Positions 34,944-44,653 are shown, numbered from the stretch's first letter. The stretch: DNA of 64,000 nt from CAYNHF01 sp964397045 (GCA_964397045.1 CAYNHF010000051.1:1-64000); one strand, 5' to 3'. Translations and numbers: made by a program. Notes: a model not told the origin generated them from the sequence alone.

Positions 34944-35645
34944 TTATCCGTCTTCTTCCCAGTCCTCCGGCGGATAGTGGTGCAGCCGCTGCTCGCTGAG
35001 CCGGGCCGCATACGCCGCCGCCTCGCTACGGCGTTTCATCTCGAGTTTGCGAAGCAGGTTCGACACGTAGTTCTTGACGGTCTTTTCCGCTAGATAAAGC
35101 TCTTCGGCGATCTCCCGGTTCGTCTTGCCCTCCGCGATCATCTCGAGGATGCGCTGTTCCTGAGGTGAGAGGCGAGAAAGCAGCGGATCGCTCTCCTCCC
35201 CGCCCCGGATTCGGGCGAAGAGGCGTTCCGTCATCTCCGGATCGAGAAGCGACTCACCTGCCGAGACTCGTTCGACGCTGCGGATCAGCTCGTCGCCGTC
35301 GATCCGCTTGAGCACATAGCCGGCTGCTCCGGCGAGAATCGCCGCTACAAGAGCTTCTTCGTCGGCATATGACGTCAGCATCAACACCTGGGTGTCGGGG
35401 AAGCGAGACCGGATGTCACGACACGCATCGACCCCCGATCCGTCTGGCAGCCGGACATCCATCACCACCACGTCCGGCGCATCAAATCCAACCCGGCGGA
35501 CGCCTTCGGCCGCGGTACCAGCCTCGCCGACAACCTCGATGCCCTCGCGCGATTCGAGCAGGGCTCTCAGGCCCTGCCGGACCACCTCATGGTCGTCGAC
35601 CAGTAGTACTTTCACTGCTTCGCTCGCCTGGTTGTCTTCAGACAC
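34944..35645 (-). CDS. NarL/DevR-type response regulator
   Basis: 233 aa from GTG 35645, which begins just before the receiver domain; the frame extends further without similarity. Receiver: VKVLLVDDHEVVRQGL, phospho-acceptor Asp in VVVMDVRLPDG, LTSYADEEA, GYVLK. A LuxR-type helix-turn-helix follows (LSPQEQRILEMIAEGKTNRE, LYLAEKTVKNYVSNLL). Divergently transcribed with the sensor kinase at 35736, so the two should form one system. The C-terminal 20 residues are acidic. Confidence 0.92.
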   Translation of the reverse strand: MSEDNQASEAVKVLLVDDHEVVRQGLRALLESREGIEVVGEAGTAAEGVRRVGFDAPDVVVMDVRLPDGSGVDACRDIRSRFPDTQVLMLTSYADEEALVAAILAGAAGYVLKRIDGDELIRSVERVSAGESLLDPEMTERLFARIRGGEESDPLLSRLSPQEQRILEMIAEGKTNREIAEELYLAEKTVKNYVSNLLRKLEMKRRSEAAAYAARLSEQRLHHYPPEDWEEDG

Positions 35646-35678
35646 GCCCAACCTACTTCGCTCTATCCAGCCGAACCT

Positions 35679-35692
35679 GGGCCCTTTGGCCC
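35679..35692. promoter_or_regulatory. Palindrome between the response regulator and kinase genes
   Basis: GGGCC-CTTT-GGCCC lies midway in the 90-bp divergent intergenic region. The position suits autoregulation by the NarL-type regulator; the sequence is only loosely like the DevR box. Confidence 0.35.
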
Positions 35693-35722
35693 TTTCTGAC
35701 CAGAGCATGGCACGCCAACGGG

Positions 35723-35728
35723 TAGCCT
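35723..35728 (+). promoter_or_regulatory. -10 element for a near-leaderless kinase mRNA
   Basis: TAGCCT is followed by 7 nt and the ATG at 35736, with no Shine-Dalgarno between them. Confidence 0.4.
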
Positions 35729-35735
35729 GCACACG

Positions 35736-36851
35736 ATGGCAGGCACTACCAAGTCAGAGAGTGAACTCGTTCGGCTGATGGAAGCGGCGGCCGTCGTCGC
35801 GGGCCAGACCGACTTCACAACCTTGTTGTACACAGTCATCGAGACCGGAATGTCGCTGACCGGCGCTAGATATGGCGCCCTCGGGGTCCTGGATGAGTCG
35901 GGAAACCTCCAGGAGTTCCTCCACGTTGGTATCGACCATCACACCACCCAGGCAATCAGTCATGCGCCAGAGGGCAAAGGTCTCCTGGGCTTGATCACGC
36001 GAGAGCGGAAACCGGTCCGGATGGAGAACCTGACCGAGCACGAGGCCTCCGTGGGCTTCCCTGCGAACCATCCGCAGATGAAGTCCTTCCTCGGTATCTC
36101 GATCCGTCTCGGAGACGAACTATTCGGCAACCTCTACCTCACCGAGAAGGAGGGTGGATTCCTCGAGGAGGACGAAGAGCTGGTCACTGGCCTTGCCACC
36201 GTTGCCGGCACGGCGATCCACACTGCCCGCCTCCAGCGGCGCCTGCGTCGCCTCGCCGTCGTAGAAGATCGGGAGCGGATCGCACGCGACCTCCATGACG
36301 CCATCATCCAGGACCTGTTTGCGGTCGGCCTGTCCCTGGAAGCGACCCGGCAGAAGATCCAGTCGGATGACGTTCGCCGCGTCATTGCGGACACGATCCA
36401 ACGCCTCGACGAGACAATCGCATCGTTGCGCCGTTTCATCTTCGACCTCCAGCCTCCAGCTTGGTCACGGCGGGACATGCGCTCGGAGGCGTCGCGGCTC
36501 ATCGACCAACTCGCAGAGCCCCACGACGTCCAGCTGAGTGTTACCTTCGAGGGATCGCTTCACGACCTCGACCCCGCGACCGTCCACGATGCGCTCCAAC
36601 TGCTCAAAGAGGCAGTGAGCAACGCGCTACGCCATGCAGAAGTCGATCGAGTCGAGGTGCGAGTCATCCGGGACCGTGACGAGCTCCTCGTCATCGTGTC
36701 GGACGCGGGCAAAGGCTTCGACCCGACCGCGCCCACCAGCGGGATGGGCCTCGCCAACATCCGCGACCGTACCCGCAGGCGGGGTGGCGACGTCGATGTC
36801 GTCAGCGATCCCGGAATGGGAACAACGGTGCGAGTGCGGCTTCCGGTATAG
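35736..36851 (+). CDS. GAF-domain sensor histidine kinase (DevS/DosT-like)
   Basis: 371 aa. One GAF domain (about 12-165) beginning with the GARYGALGVLDESGNLQEFLH pattern of DevS/DosT second GAF domains, then HisKA_3 with the phospho-His in ARDLHDAIIQDLFAVG, and a HATPase domain (KEAVSNALRHAEVD, GMGLANIRDR, GMGTTVRVRL). No transmembrane segment, so it is cytoplasmic. With only one GAF and no evident heme His assignment, the signal is unknown. Pairs with the divergent NarL-type regulator. Confidence 0.92.
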   Translation: MAGTTKSESELVRLMEAAAVVAGQTDFTTLLYTVIETGMSLTGARYGALGVLDESGNLQEFLHVGIDHHTTQAISHAPEGKGLLGLITRERKPVRMENLTEHEASVGFPANHPQMKSFLGISIRLGDELFGNLYLTEKEGGFLEEDEELVTGLATVAGTAIHTARLQRRLRRLAVVEDRERIARDLHDAIIQDLFAVGLSLEATRQKIQSDDVRRVIADTIQRLDETIASLRRFIFDLQPPAWSRRDMRSEASRLIDQLAEPHDVQLSVTFEGSLHDLDPATVHDALQLLKEAVSNALRHAEVDRVEVRVIRDRDELLVIVSDAGKGFDPTAPTSGMGLANIRDRTRRRGGDVDVVSDPGMGTTVRVRLPV

Positions 36852-36880
36852 CTCGACAGGCCCCCAGCCGGCCTGTTGGG

Positions 36881-37366
36881 CTACAAGTACATCCCGGGCG
36901 TCTTGTGCTCTTCTCCCGACTCAAGTCCCTTGCGCCTGGCCATCTCCTGCAGCTGGGCATTGACGGAGGCTTGTTGACTCCACAGGGATGCTTGGATCCC
37001 GTGGAACAGACCCTCGAGCCAACCGACGAGCTGAGCCTGCACGATCCGCAGCTCGGACTCCGAGACACTCCCCGCAGTCAGCGGCTGGAACATCGCTCCC
37101 AGCTCCTCCTGCAGGTCGTCGCTCAGAACCTCTCGAAGCTGCTCGAGCGACGAGTGGTACACCTCCAGCAGCCTGGTGCTTCCTGCCTCGTCGAGCGGCA
37201 TCTGCCGTACTTCCTCGAGCATGGCGCGGGTCATCGAAGCAATCCGAATGAGTTTCGATGGCTCCGAGATGTAGGTCCCGTCTTCGGTTTCCTCGTCGAC
37301 TGGTTCCACAACGTCAGGTTGCAGTGGGGTGGGCTCCGTCTCTGACGGCAATTCCTTGTGATCCAT
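36881..37366 (-). CDS. bpa: Bacterial proteasome activator (Bpa family)
   Basis: 161 aa from ATG 37366. An acidic N-terminus precedes the four-helix core: PSKLIRIASMTRAMLEEVR, PLDEAGSTRLLEVY, ELRIVQAQLVGWLEGLFHGI. The C-terminus is GMYL, close to the GQYL tail by which Bpa docks on the 20S proteasome. Bpa opens the proteasome gate without ATP to degrade partly unfolded proteins. This implies prcA/prcB elsewhere in the genome. Confidence 0.9.
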   Translation of the reverse strand: MDHKELPSETEPTPLQPDVVEPVDEETEDGTYISEPSKLIRIASMTRAMLEEVRQMPLDEAGSTRLLEVYHSSLEQLREVLSDDLQEELGAMFQPLTAGSVSESELRIVQAQLVGWLEGLFHGIQASLWSQQASVNAQLQEMARRKGLESGEEHKTPGMYL

Positions 37367-37443
37367 AGCCCCGAGGATACGCCGCCTTGGAGCGAACTCC
37401 CACACTCGCAACAGGGGGCGGTGGTTGCGCCGTCCCTGCGACG

Positions 37444-39003
37444 TCACGAAGTCCGAAACTGCGTTCGGTCGTAGCCGGTGGCACCATCGGGGCGAACCGG
37501 AGACCGCGCTTCTGGCTGGGTTGCGCCGGTACCGTCGGTTGCTCTCACTTCGGCCTCGTGATCGCCGGGATCGAGGGGTGTCTCGAGCTTCCACTGCACC
37601 CACGCGTCGTCCGAAAGCGGGCTGGTCAGCTCCGCCTCCATCCATGGTCCCGCATCGATACGCACTTCGACCCGTTCGACCCCGATGGTGGGGGCCCACG
37701 CAACTCCTGCAACCACTGCAGGCGATCCGTTCACCAGCTCACCCCGACGCGGGTAGTCGATTCGGGCCTGGGTCTTGATGGGGCCCATCTTCGACCACCC
37801 ACGTGGGATCCAATAGCCGTCGAACGCATCCCAGGTGGTCAACTCGATTTCCTCGAGCCACTTCGTCGCAGATACATAGCCGTAGAGGCCGGGGACGATC
37901 AGCCGGGCCGGAAACCCATGTCGCGGTGGAAGCGTCTCGCCGTTCATGCCGATCGCGATCAGCGGGTCACGGCCGTCGAACGCCAGCTCGGTCGGGAACC
38001 CGGCAGTCCATCCATCTACGGAGCGACCCACGATCTGGGTGGCGCCGACGGCTACGCCCGCCCGCTCCAGCACCTCGACCAGGCGGACGCCCGTCCACTT
38101 GGCATTGCCGACCAGGTCTCCACCTACCTCGTTGCTGACACAGGAGATCGTCACATACCGCTCGTGGAGCTCCATGGCCAGCAGATCACTCATCGTGAAC
38201 TCCTGGGGACGCTCCACCATTCCGGTGACTTTCATGGTCCACGATTCCGGGTCGGGCCGGGGCACGACCAGAGCCGTATCGATCCGGTAGAACTGATCGT
38301 TGGGAACGACGATGGGCGCCAGCCCGACCACATCTGCGAACCGCTGATCGTCATTAGGCGGCGCGACGGTGGTCACCGGCTCCGGGAGGTCCATTGCAGA
38401 ACGCTTCGACTCTGAGCGCGAGATGATCATCTGGCGACCTGCCACCCCGAACACAACGGCCGCGAGCCCGACTCCTCCGATCAACAGACCGGCTCGCCGC
38501 CTTCCCGGATCCGGCGGAACTCCGTCGGTGGGTAGCTCAGGAGTTCGCTGCACGACGCGGCGCAACAACCATCGCAACGTCAGCCACCCCGCAGCAGACG
38601 CGAAGACGACCGTCACCACCGCGGCAGCCGGAGTGACCAGCGGTTCCATGGAAGCCGCGATCGCGCCCAGCAACCCGAAAGCACCAAACGCGACGGCACT
38701 CACCCAAGGTCGGCGTAGAGAAGCAACCCCAACGAATGCGCCAACCATCAAGCCGATGATCACCGTACCGATCGCCAGTGCACCCTTGTCTGCGGTGCCG
38801 AACACCGTGATGGCGATCTCTTTGACAAACGGCGGGGAGTAGTCGACGACAAATCCGCCGACGGCAGCGATCGCGGAGGGCACCCGGCCGAAGAGGCCGG
38901 CGATGAGTTCAGTGAGCGCGAGCGCAAGACCCACCGAGGCTGCGCCCGCCAGGCCGGCCAGGCGGCGATTGCCCCTATCAGAATGTGGCTGTGAGTCCGT
39001 CAC
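37444..39003 (-). CDS. Membrane-anchored sulfite-oxidase-like molybdopterin protein
   Basis: 519 aa from GTG 39003; the frame is open to 39084. Four to five transmembrane helices in residues about 15-200, then an extracytoplasmic molybdopterin domain (EFTMSDLLAMELHERYVTIS, molybdenum-ligand Cys in ISCVSNEVGG, KWTGVRLVEVLERAG, PARLIVPGLYGYVSATKW) and a C-terminal Mo-co dimerisation domain (VRIDAGPWMEAEL). Expected to oxidise or reduce a small oxyanion outside the membrane; the true substrate is unknown. Actinobacterial relatives share this anchored layout. Confidence 0.9.
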   Translation of the reverse strand: MTDSQPHSDRGNRRLAGLAGAASVGLALALTELIAGLFGRVPSAIAAVGGFVVDYSPPFVKEIAITVFGTADKGALAIGTVIIGLMVGAFVGVASLRRPWVSAVAFGAFGLLGAIAASMEPLVTPAAAVVTVVFASAAGWLTLRWLLRRVVQRTPELPTDGVPPDPGRRRAGLLIGGVGLAAVVFGVAGRQMIISRSESKRSAMDLPEPVTTVAPPNDDQRFADVVGLAPIVVPNDQFYRIDTALVVPRPDPESWTMKVTGMVERPQEFTMSDLLAMELHERYVTISCVSNEVGGDLVGNAKWTGVRLVEVLERAGVAVGATQIVGRSVDGWTAGFPTELAFDGRDPLIAIGMNGETLPPRHGFPARLIVPGLYGYVSATKWLEEIELTTWDAFDGYWIPRGWSKMGPIKTQARIDYPRRGELVNGSPAVVAGVAWAPTIGVERVEVRIDAGPWMEAELTSPLSDDAWVQWKLETPLDPGDHEAEVRATDGTGATQPEARSPVRPDGATGYDRTQFRTS

Positions 39004-39128
39004 CCCAGGGTCCTCACTCGGTCGCGTTCTACTTGTACGCCGTCGCAGTCTCAATTGGATGGGCGGCCGGCCATATGACACCACGCGGCGGCGCCTGAAG
39101 TCCTATCCATTTCCGAAACAAAGCTTCA

Positions 39129-40886
39129 TCAGGAGCTTCGCTTAGCAGCCGCCCACTTCAGGAACCGTTGGCGCGGCCAGGTGTTGGCGACTCGCCGCTT
39201 GTCTACCCAACCGCGGCGTGACGCTTGAACTCCCCAGCGGCTATTGCCGAGCTCGGTGGTGTGGTGAGCGTCCGTGGAGATCACGTAGGCAAGGTCTGGA
39301 TAGTCCCGGCCGCGGCGGAGCACCTCGGCCGGGGCATCGAGGCGGTCCAGGTGGGAGTTGATCTCCAACCCGGTGCCCGTTGCTGCCATTGCCTCGAGTA
39401 TCTCCGGAACATCTAGTTCGATCCCGGGTCGGCGTCCGATCCTCCGTCCGGTGAGGTGACCGACAACGTTCACCGCGGGATGCGATATCGCCCGCAGCAG
39501 CCGCAACGTCTGTTCGACGACCGCCAGATCGAAGTGGGAGTGAACGCTGGCCACACAGAAATCGAAGCCCATCAGGAAGTCGTGGTCGTAGTCGAGGGAC
39601 CCATCGACCCCGATATTCAGCTCCGCACCGTGGAGGATCGTGAGGTCCGGGTACTCGACACGGAGATCCTTGAGTACGAAGCGCTCCGCCATCACTTTGG
39701 CTCGCGAGAGGCCGTTGATCGCCAGGTCCTCCCCGTGCTCGGTGATGGCTACGTACTCCAGGCCGCGGTCCGCCACCGCAGCGATCATCGCTTCCAACGG
39801 GCTGCGACCGTCACCGGACCAAGTCGAGTGCACATGAAGATCGCCACGCAGGTCACCAACCTCTGCAAGGCGGGGAAGGTCGCCCGTGGCCGCCAATCCG
39901 ATCTCTCCGATGCCTTCCCGCATTTCAGGTGCCACGAAACCGAGTCCGAAGGCCCGATAGATCGCCTTCTCCGTACGGGACGCAACGACATGACCCGTCA
40001 CGGAGTCCAACAGCTCATACTCATTGAGCGTCCGGCCCTCTGCCAGCGCCCGCTGCCGCAGTTCGATGTTGTGGGCCTTGGAACCGGTGAAGTACAGGAG
40101 GGCCGCGCCGTACTGTGCCGGCGCCACCACCCGGAGGTCCACCTGGAGCCCGCTCGTAGTGACGATGGCCGACTTCGTCTCGCCGTGACCGAGGACTTCA
40201 GCCACCACAGGCAGGCCCACGAACTTGTCCATGATCGGCCCCGGATCGGTGGAGGCCACGAGGATGTCGATGTCACCAATTGTGTCTGAGAACCGGCGCA
40301 GACTGCCGCAATAGTCGATGTGGCGCACCTCAGGGAGTGCCCCGAGCGTGGCGACCAACTGCCTGGCGATCGGCAGCGCCTCGATGATGGGCGTGCGCCG
40401 CGTTCCCTCACCGAAGCCGAGACGTTCGACGGCGCGGGCAATCTTCTCCTCGCGCTTCGAGCCCATCCCGGGAAGCGTTCGCAGCCGCTGGGCAGCCAGC
40501 GCTTCCCGAAGCTGCTCAACCGACTCAACCCCTAGCTCGTCTCGGACCAGCAACACCGTCTTGGGACCCATGCCGGGGATCCGGGTCAGCTCGACGAGTG
40601 CAGGCGGATACTTCCTTCGAAGCGCCTCGAGACGTTCCATGCGACCGGTATCTACATACTCACGGATCTTGAGAGCGGTGCTTCTCCCGATTCCTTCGAC
40701 CTCCAACAGGTGAGCGAGATTCAGCTCGGCCGCAGGTCGCGTCATCGCCCGCAGGCCATCGACGGCCTTCTCGTACGCACGAACCCTGAAGGACTGGGCT
40801 GACCCCTCCTCCAGCTTCAGCAACGTGGCGAGCTCGGCAAGCTGTGCTGCGATTGTCCCGTTGCTCGGTGACGCAGAATGCTCCAC
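39129..40886 (-). CDS. polX: DNA polymerase X family protein with PHP nuclease domain
   Basis: 585 aa, GTG start placed 1 nt after the stop of the antiporter gene. N-terminal helix-hairpin-helix domain (EVEGIGRSTALKIREYV, IPGMGPKTVLLVRDEL), nucleotidyltransferase palm (CGSLRRFSDTIGDIDILV with paired Asp; VDLRVV), and a C-terminal PHP domain with metal ligands DLHVHSTWS, ITEHGED, HGAELNIG, VHSHFD, STDAHH. Gap-filling repair polymerase with 3'-5' exonuclease and endonuclease activity in this family. All catalytic residues appear present. Confidence 0.94.
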   Translation of the reverse strand: MEHSASPSNGTIAAQLAELATLLKLEEGSAQSFRVRAYEKAVDGLRAMTRPAAELNLAHLLEVEGIGRSTALKIREYVDTGRMERLEALRRKYPPALVELTRIPGMGPKTVLLVRDELGVESVEQLREALAAQRLRTLPGMGSKREEKIARAVERLGFGEGTRRTPIIEALPIARQLVATLGALPEVRHIDYCGSLRRFSDTIGDIDILVASTDPGPIMDKFVGLPVVAEVLGHGETKSAIVTTSGLQVDLRVVAPAQYGAALLYFTGSKAHNIELRQRALAEGRTLNEYELLDSVTGHVVASRTEKAIYRAFGLGFVAPEMREGIGEIGLAATGDLPRLAEVGDLRGDLHVHSTWSGDGRSPLEAMIAAVADRGLEYVAITEHGEDLAINGLSRAKVMAERFVLKDLRVEYPDLTILHGAELNIGVDGSLDYDHDFLMGFDFCVASVHSHFDLAVVEQTLRLLRAISHPAVNVVGHLTGRRIGRRPGIELDVPEILEAMAATGTGLEINSHLDRLDAPAEVLRRGRDYPDLAYVISTDAHHTTELGNSRWGVQASRRGWVDKRRVANTWPRQRFLKWAAAKRSS

Positions 40887-40887
40887 G

Positions 40888-41835
40888 TCAGACGCTCAGG
40901 GCAGCCATCAACACGAAGGCCATCACCAGGACTGCTCCTTCCCACCTCACAATCCGCCGGCCGGTGATGGCGAAGAAGCCGGCCACGAGCGCAGCTCCCA
41001 CCATGACCACCAGGATGCTGCGGTCGATGCTCTGCAACGAACCGGGGCCAACGACGATGGCGAAACCTGCCACTCCGAGCGAATTGAACAGGTTCGAACC
41101 AAGCACATTGCCGACCACCAGATCGGTCTCGGCGCGACGTGTCGCGGCCAAAGCGGTCGCCAATTCCGGCAAGCTGGTGCCCACCCCGAGCATCACGCCG
41201 AGGAACAGATCAGACAGCCCGAGGCTTTCACCGATGAAGAGTGCCCCCTCCAGCAGCACGCGCGCCGCCAGTACGGTTGCCACCAGAGCCGCAATGCCGA
41301 TCCCGACCTCCAGCCTGATGGTCACCGTGCCCGCTCCTGCCATCTCCTCGACCTCGGACTGTGCCTCGCTGATCGCTTCCACATCACTCATCGACCACCT
41401 CACCAGCAGGAAGAGCGCCAGCGCCATCCCTACGAGGAGCACCACACCCTCCCAACGTTCGACCCGCAGGTCCCAGAGGAGCACGGCGAGCAGCGTCACG
41501 GCGGCCAACATCAACGCGCCCTCGCGCTTGAGGGTCATGCGGCGGGCAACCACTGGGATCACGAGCGCGGCACCGCCGAGGACGAGGGTGACATTGGCGA
41601 TGTTGGAGCCGATGACGTTGGCGAGGGCCACATCCACCCTGCCGTCTGCAGACGCCAGCACCGACACGAGCAGTTCGGGTACCGAAGTTCCGAAGCCCAC
41701 GATGACGGCGCCGATCAGAATCGCGGAGACTCCCCAGGCACGGGAAAGGCGCACCGCGGAAATCACGAGCCGATCGGACGCGATGATCAGCACTGCGAGG
41801 CCACCGGCCAACGCCAGCAATGCCCAGATCATCAC
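40888..41835 (-). CDS. Calcium/sodium antiporter (CaCA family)
   Basis: 315 aa with ten to eleven transmembrane helices. The two inverted alpha repeats are visible: GFGTSVPELLVSV with NVIGSNIANVTLVLG, and GVGTSLPELATALAA with NVLGSNLFNSLGVAG; the paired Glu and Asn residues bind the ions. An acidic loop (EAISEAQSEVEEM) sits between the halves. Exchanges Na+ (or H+) for Ca2+ across the membrane. PolX starts right after its stop, so they share an mRNA. Confidence 0.92.
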   Translation of the reverse strand: MMIWALLALAGGLAVLIIASDRLVISAVRLSRAWGVSAILIGAVIVGFGTSVPELLVSVLASADGRVDVALANVIGSNIANVTLVLGGAALVIPVVARRMTLKREGALMLAAVTLLAVLLWDLRVERWEGVVLLVGMALALFLLVRWSMSDVEAISEAQSEVEEMAGAGTVTIRLEVGIGIAALVATVLAARVLLEGALFIGESLGLSDLFLGVMLGVGTSLPELATALAATRRAETDLVVGNVLGSNLFNSLGVAGFAIVVGPGSLQSIDRSILVVMVGAALVAGFFAITGRRIVRWEGAVLVMAFVLMAALSV

Positions 41836-41919
41836 GGCTCCCCACGTCGAATTGCGGGCGCGGATGGTACCTGCGGCGGCCGCAGGCCCTTCTCCGGTTG
41901 ACGCTAACCTCCGCAGGCC

Positions 41920-43341
41920 ATGGCCGAACCCCCCTCACGGGCGCACGACACCTGGTTGACGTCGGATCGAATGATCCCGCGCCGGTTCGTCCGTCCTCTC
42001 CTCCAGTTCACCCATGTGGAGGCTGCGGGCGGGGTGGTGTTGTTGGCAGCCGCATTGGTCGCCGTGGCGTGGGCCAACTCACCGTTCAGCGCCAGCTACT
42101 TCGAATTCTGGAACACTCACGTCAGTATCCAGATCGGAAGCATCCACTTCGAAGAGACCTACAAGGAGATTGTCAACGACGGCCTCATGGTCATCTTCTT
42201 CTTCGTGGTCGGTCTCGAAATCAAACGAGAACTCGTCGTTGGCGAATTGAAGGACCGTCGCGAGGCCGCGTTGCCGGCGTTCGCCGCACTCGGCGGAATG
42301 ATCGTGCCGGCGGCCATCTACCTGCTCATCGTCGCAGGGCACCCCGATCCGGAGGCGACCAACGGTTGGGGAATCCCGATGGCTACCGACATCGCCTTCT
42401 CAGTCGGAATCCTTTCCTTACTCGGAAGCCGGATTTCGATCCGCCTCAAACTCTTCCTGTTGGCCCTTGCCATCGCGGACGATATCGGCGCTATCACGGT
42501 CATCGCTATCTTCTACACGGCAGACCTGAACGTCACCTTCCTCGCCGCCGCCATTGCTGCGCTCGTCGTCATCGAAGTCGCCAAGCGGATCGGCATTCGA
42601 TCCATGGTGTTCTACGTGCCGATGGGTTTCGTCGTCTGGTTCCTTGTATTCGAATCCGGCGTCCATGCGACGCTGGCCGGCGTGGTGCTCGGGTTGATGA
42701 CCCCGGTCACAGCTTGGTACTCAGATGAGGAGTACTTCCGCCGATCCGGGTGGATTCTGTCGCGCTACAAGATGGACAGCGCCGCACCCAACGCGCGGGC
42801 CAGAGTCGACGAGGATGCGCTCGAACTCGCCGAGGTAGCAAAGGAATCGGTGTCGCCGCTCGACCGACTGGAGCGGAAGCTGCACCCCTGGTCTTCCTTC
42901 GTCGTCGTACCCATCTTCGCGCTCGCCAATGCCGGCGTCAGCTTCGCGGACGCGCAGGAGACCGTGACCAGCGAGGTCACGATCGCGGTCGCGGTTGGCC
43001 TGGTTCTCGGCAAGCTGATCGGCATTTCGGGATTCTCTTGGCTCGGTGTCAAGCTGCGCCTCGGAGTCATGGCGGCCGGGACGACATGGAGACAAGTGAT
43101 CGGGGTCGCCACGCTTGCCGGCGTAGGCTTCACCGTGTCGTTGTTCATCACCGAACTCGCGTTCACCAATGAACTCCTCAAGGACGAGGCCAAGATCGGG
43201 GTGTTCATCGGATCGATCATTGCCGGAATTGTCGGGTTCCTCATACTGCGGACTGTGAAAACACCACAGCAGCGGATCGAAGCCGGCAGGGAAAGCCTCG
43301 GTCTGGGTGATCCGACCGAACCCGAACCGACGAGCGCGTAG
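41920..43341 (+). CDS. nhaA: Na+/H+ antiporter NhaA
   Basis: 473 aa, about 85 longer than the E. coli protein, mostly a charged loop near 265-320. NhaA hallmarks: VEAAGGVVLLAAALVAVAWA, VNDGLMVIFFFVVGLEIKRE, GWGIPMATDIAFS, and the paired transport aspartates in ALAIADDIGAI. Electrogenic exchange of Na+ for protons in sodium and pH homeostasis. It faces away from the CaCA antiporter across an 84-bp divergent region, so the two sodium-linked transporters may share regulation. Confidence 0.94.
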   Translation: MAEPPSRAHDTWLTSDRMIPRRFVRPLLQFTHVEAAGGVVLLAAALVAVAWANSPFSASYFEFWNTHVSIQIGSIHFEETYKEIVNDGLMVIFFFVVGLEIKRELVVGELKDRREAALPAFAALGGMIVPAAIYLLIVAGHPDPEATNGWGIPMATDIAFSVGILSLLGSRISIRLKLFLLALAIADDIGAITVIAIFYTADLNVTFLAAAIAALVVIEVAKRIGIRSMVFYVPMGFVVWFLVFESGVHATLAGVVLGLMTPVTAWYSDEEYFRRSGWILSRYKMDSAAPNARARVDEDALELAEVAKESVSPLDRLERKLHPWSSFVVVPIFALANAGVSFADAQETVTSEVTIAVAVGLVLGKLIGISGFSWLGVKLRLGVMAAGTTWRQVIGVATLAGVGFTVSLFITELAFTNELLKDEAKIGVFIGSIIAGIVGFLILRTVKTPQQRIEAGRESLGLGDPTEPEPTSA

Positions 43342-43420
43342 ACCCGGCCTTCACCAGTCGGGTGTCTCGGGAACCAAGCTGGAGGAACAACCCCAGCGCA
43401 GACGCGGTTGCCCAATTGCC

Positions 43421-44206
43421 ATGAATGCGCCGTCCGGACCAAACCCCATCACCACCGCCTGGGCCATCTGGCGAGCGCGTCGGGTGCGGCAACCCTCTCC
43501 GCACGGGTCGGGGACCGTCGACCACGCTGCACTGCAACCGGTGCTCGATGATCTGCGGCGCTCCGGAGTGCCTGGACTATCCGAATCGCGCCGAGCGTTG
43601 GCCGGCTACCGCATGCAGATGGCGATGGTTGATCCAGACGCATTGAGCGAGAACCAGGCCCTCGCGTTCTGGCTCAACGTCTACAACGCAGGGGCGATCG
43701 ACCTCGCCGCGGAGGCGTTCCAGAGAGCAGACAATTCGGTGCTGCGGGTCCCGGGAGGGTTTGAGCAACCCTGGATCGAAGTTGGAGGGGAGACGCTGAC
43801 GCTCACCGAGATCGAGCACGGCAAGATTCGTCGATTCATTGAACCACGCATCCACGGTGCACTGGTGTGCGGATCTGCTTCCTGCCCCACTCTGCGATAC
43901 GAGACCTACCAAGGGAACGACCTCGACGCCCAACTCGATGATCAGATGCAGCACTTTCTGGCCGGGGGCGGTGCCGTGGCAGATCGCGACCGGAACACAC
44001 TCGCGCTTTCCCGGGTCTTCCTCTGGTACGGAGGCGACTTCGTTCGCCCCCAGCGCATGCCTACCTGGCTCCCGCCCCGCAAGGCGCGCCTCGTTACCCA
44101 CCTGAGCCCATGGCTACAGGCCGAACAGGTGGAATGGGTCCAGCGATCAGCGCCGAACATCACCTTCCAGAGCTACGACTGGAGCCTGGCCTGCGAGGTG
44201 CGCTGA
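43421..44206 (+). CDS. DUF547-domain protein
   Basis: 261 aa from ATG 43421; the upstream extension overlaps nhaA. The DUF547 core is clear: SENQALAFWLNVYNAGAI, LTLTEIEHGKIR, RIHGALVCGSASCPTLRYETY (Cys-His pattern like cysteine-peptidase-related folds), YQGNDLDAQLDDQM and ALSRVFLWYGGDF. Enzymatic activity is not established. There is no signal peptide. It ends against the convergent GNAT gene. Confidence 0.88.
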   Translation: MNAPSGPNPITTAWAIWRARRVRQPSPHGSGTVDHAALQPVLDDLRRSGVPGLSESRRALAGYRMQMAMVDPDALSENQALAFWLNVYNAGAIDLAAEAFQRADNSVLRVPGGFEQPWIEVGGETLTLTEIEHGKIRRFIEPRIHGALVCGSASCPTLRYETYQGNDLDAQLDDQMQHFLAGGGAVADRDRNTLALSRVFLWYGGDFVRPQRMPTWLPPRKARLVTHLSPWLQAEQVEWVQRSAPNITFQSYDWSLACEVR

Positions 44207-44653
44207 TTACGCCCGCGATGCGTACTGCGGATCGCGAAACGGCCACCGGGATCGCAGCCAGGCTGAGAGTTGGCTCCGCACAATCGGGTCCATCTCAGAT
44301 CGACTCTCGCGTACCCACGACCGCACCGCAGCATCGTGGGTCTCGTCCGGGGACGGGTAGATGTAGACGCAGCCGATCACCTCGTCACCCGCGACGATCG
44401 AGTAGGTGAAGCCTTCGCGGTTGCTGAAGTCGGTCGCGTGACTCACCAGATCGGCTCGATTGGCGTTGAGATCCATTGGTGCGGGCCAGTCGGAGTGTTC
44501 GAAACCGGGCGTCGATCTGATGTGATCGATGCTCGACATCCATGCGGCGTGATCGCGTTCGTTGTGTTGTTGCCCCAGCGGCTCCAGCCGGAAGCCGTCA
44601 CCTGCATATTCGGTGGGAACGATGAAGTGCTCGGGAACGAACGCTCGGGTCAT
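44207..44653 (-). CDS. GNAT-like N-acetyltransferase domain protein
   Basis: 148 aa from ATG 44653. The arrangement fits a GNAT fold: RLEPLGQQHNERDHAAW at the N-terminus, FTYSIVAGDEVIGCVYIYP (beta 2-4 hairpin), then a final helix region. The acetyl-CoA binding segment is poorly conserved, so enzyme activity is uncertain. Convergent with DUF547, stops adjacent. Confidence 0.65.
   Translation of the reverse strand: MTRAFVPEHFIVPTEYAGDGFRLEPLGQQHNERDHAAWMSSIDHIRSTPGFEHSDWPAPMDLNANRADLVSHATDFSNREGFTYSIVAGDEVIGCVYIYPSPDETHDAAVRSWVRESRSEMDPIVRSQLSAWLRSRWPFRDPQYASRA

Noticed and set aside
40825..41959. Two overlapping 358-371 codon plus-strand frames over the CaCA gene
   Set aside because: Simple-composition translations (His/Gln/Arg or Thr/Ser/Ala rich) of antisense sequence.
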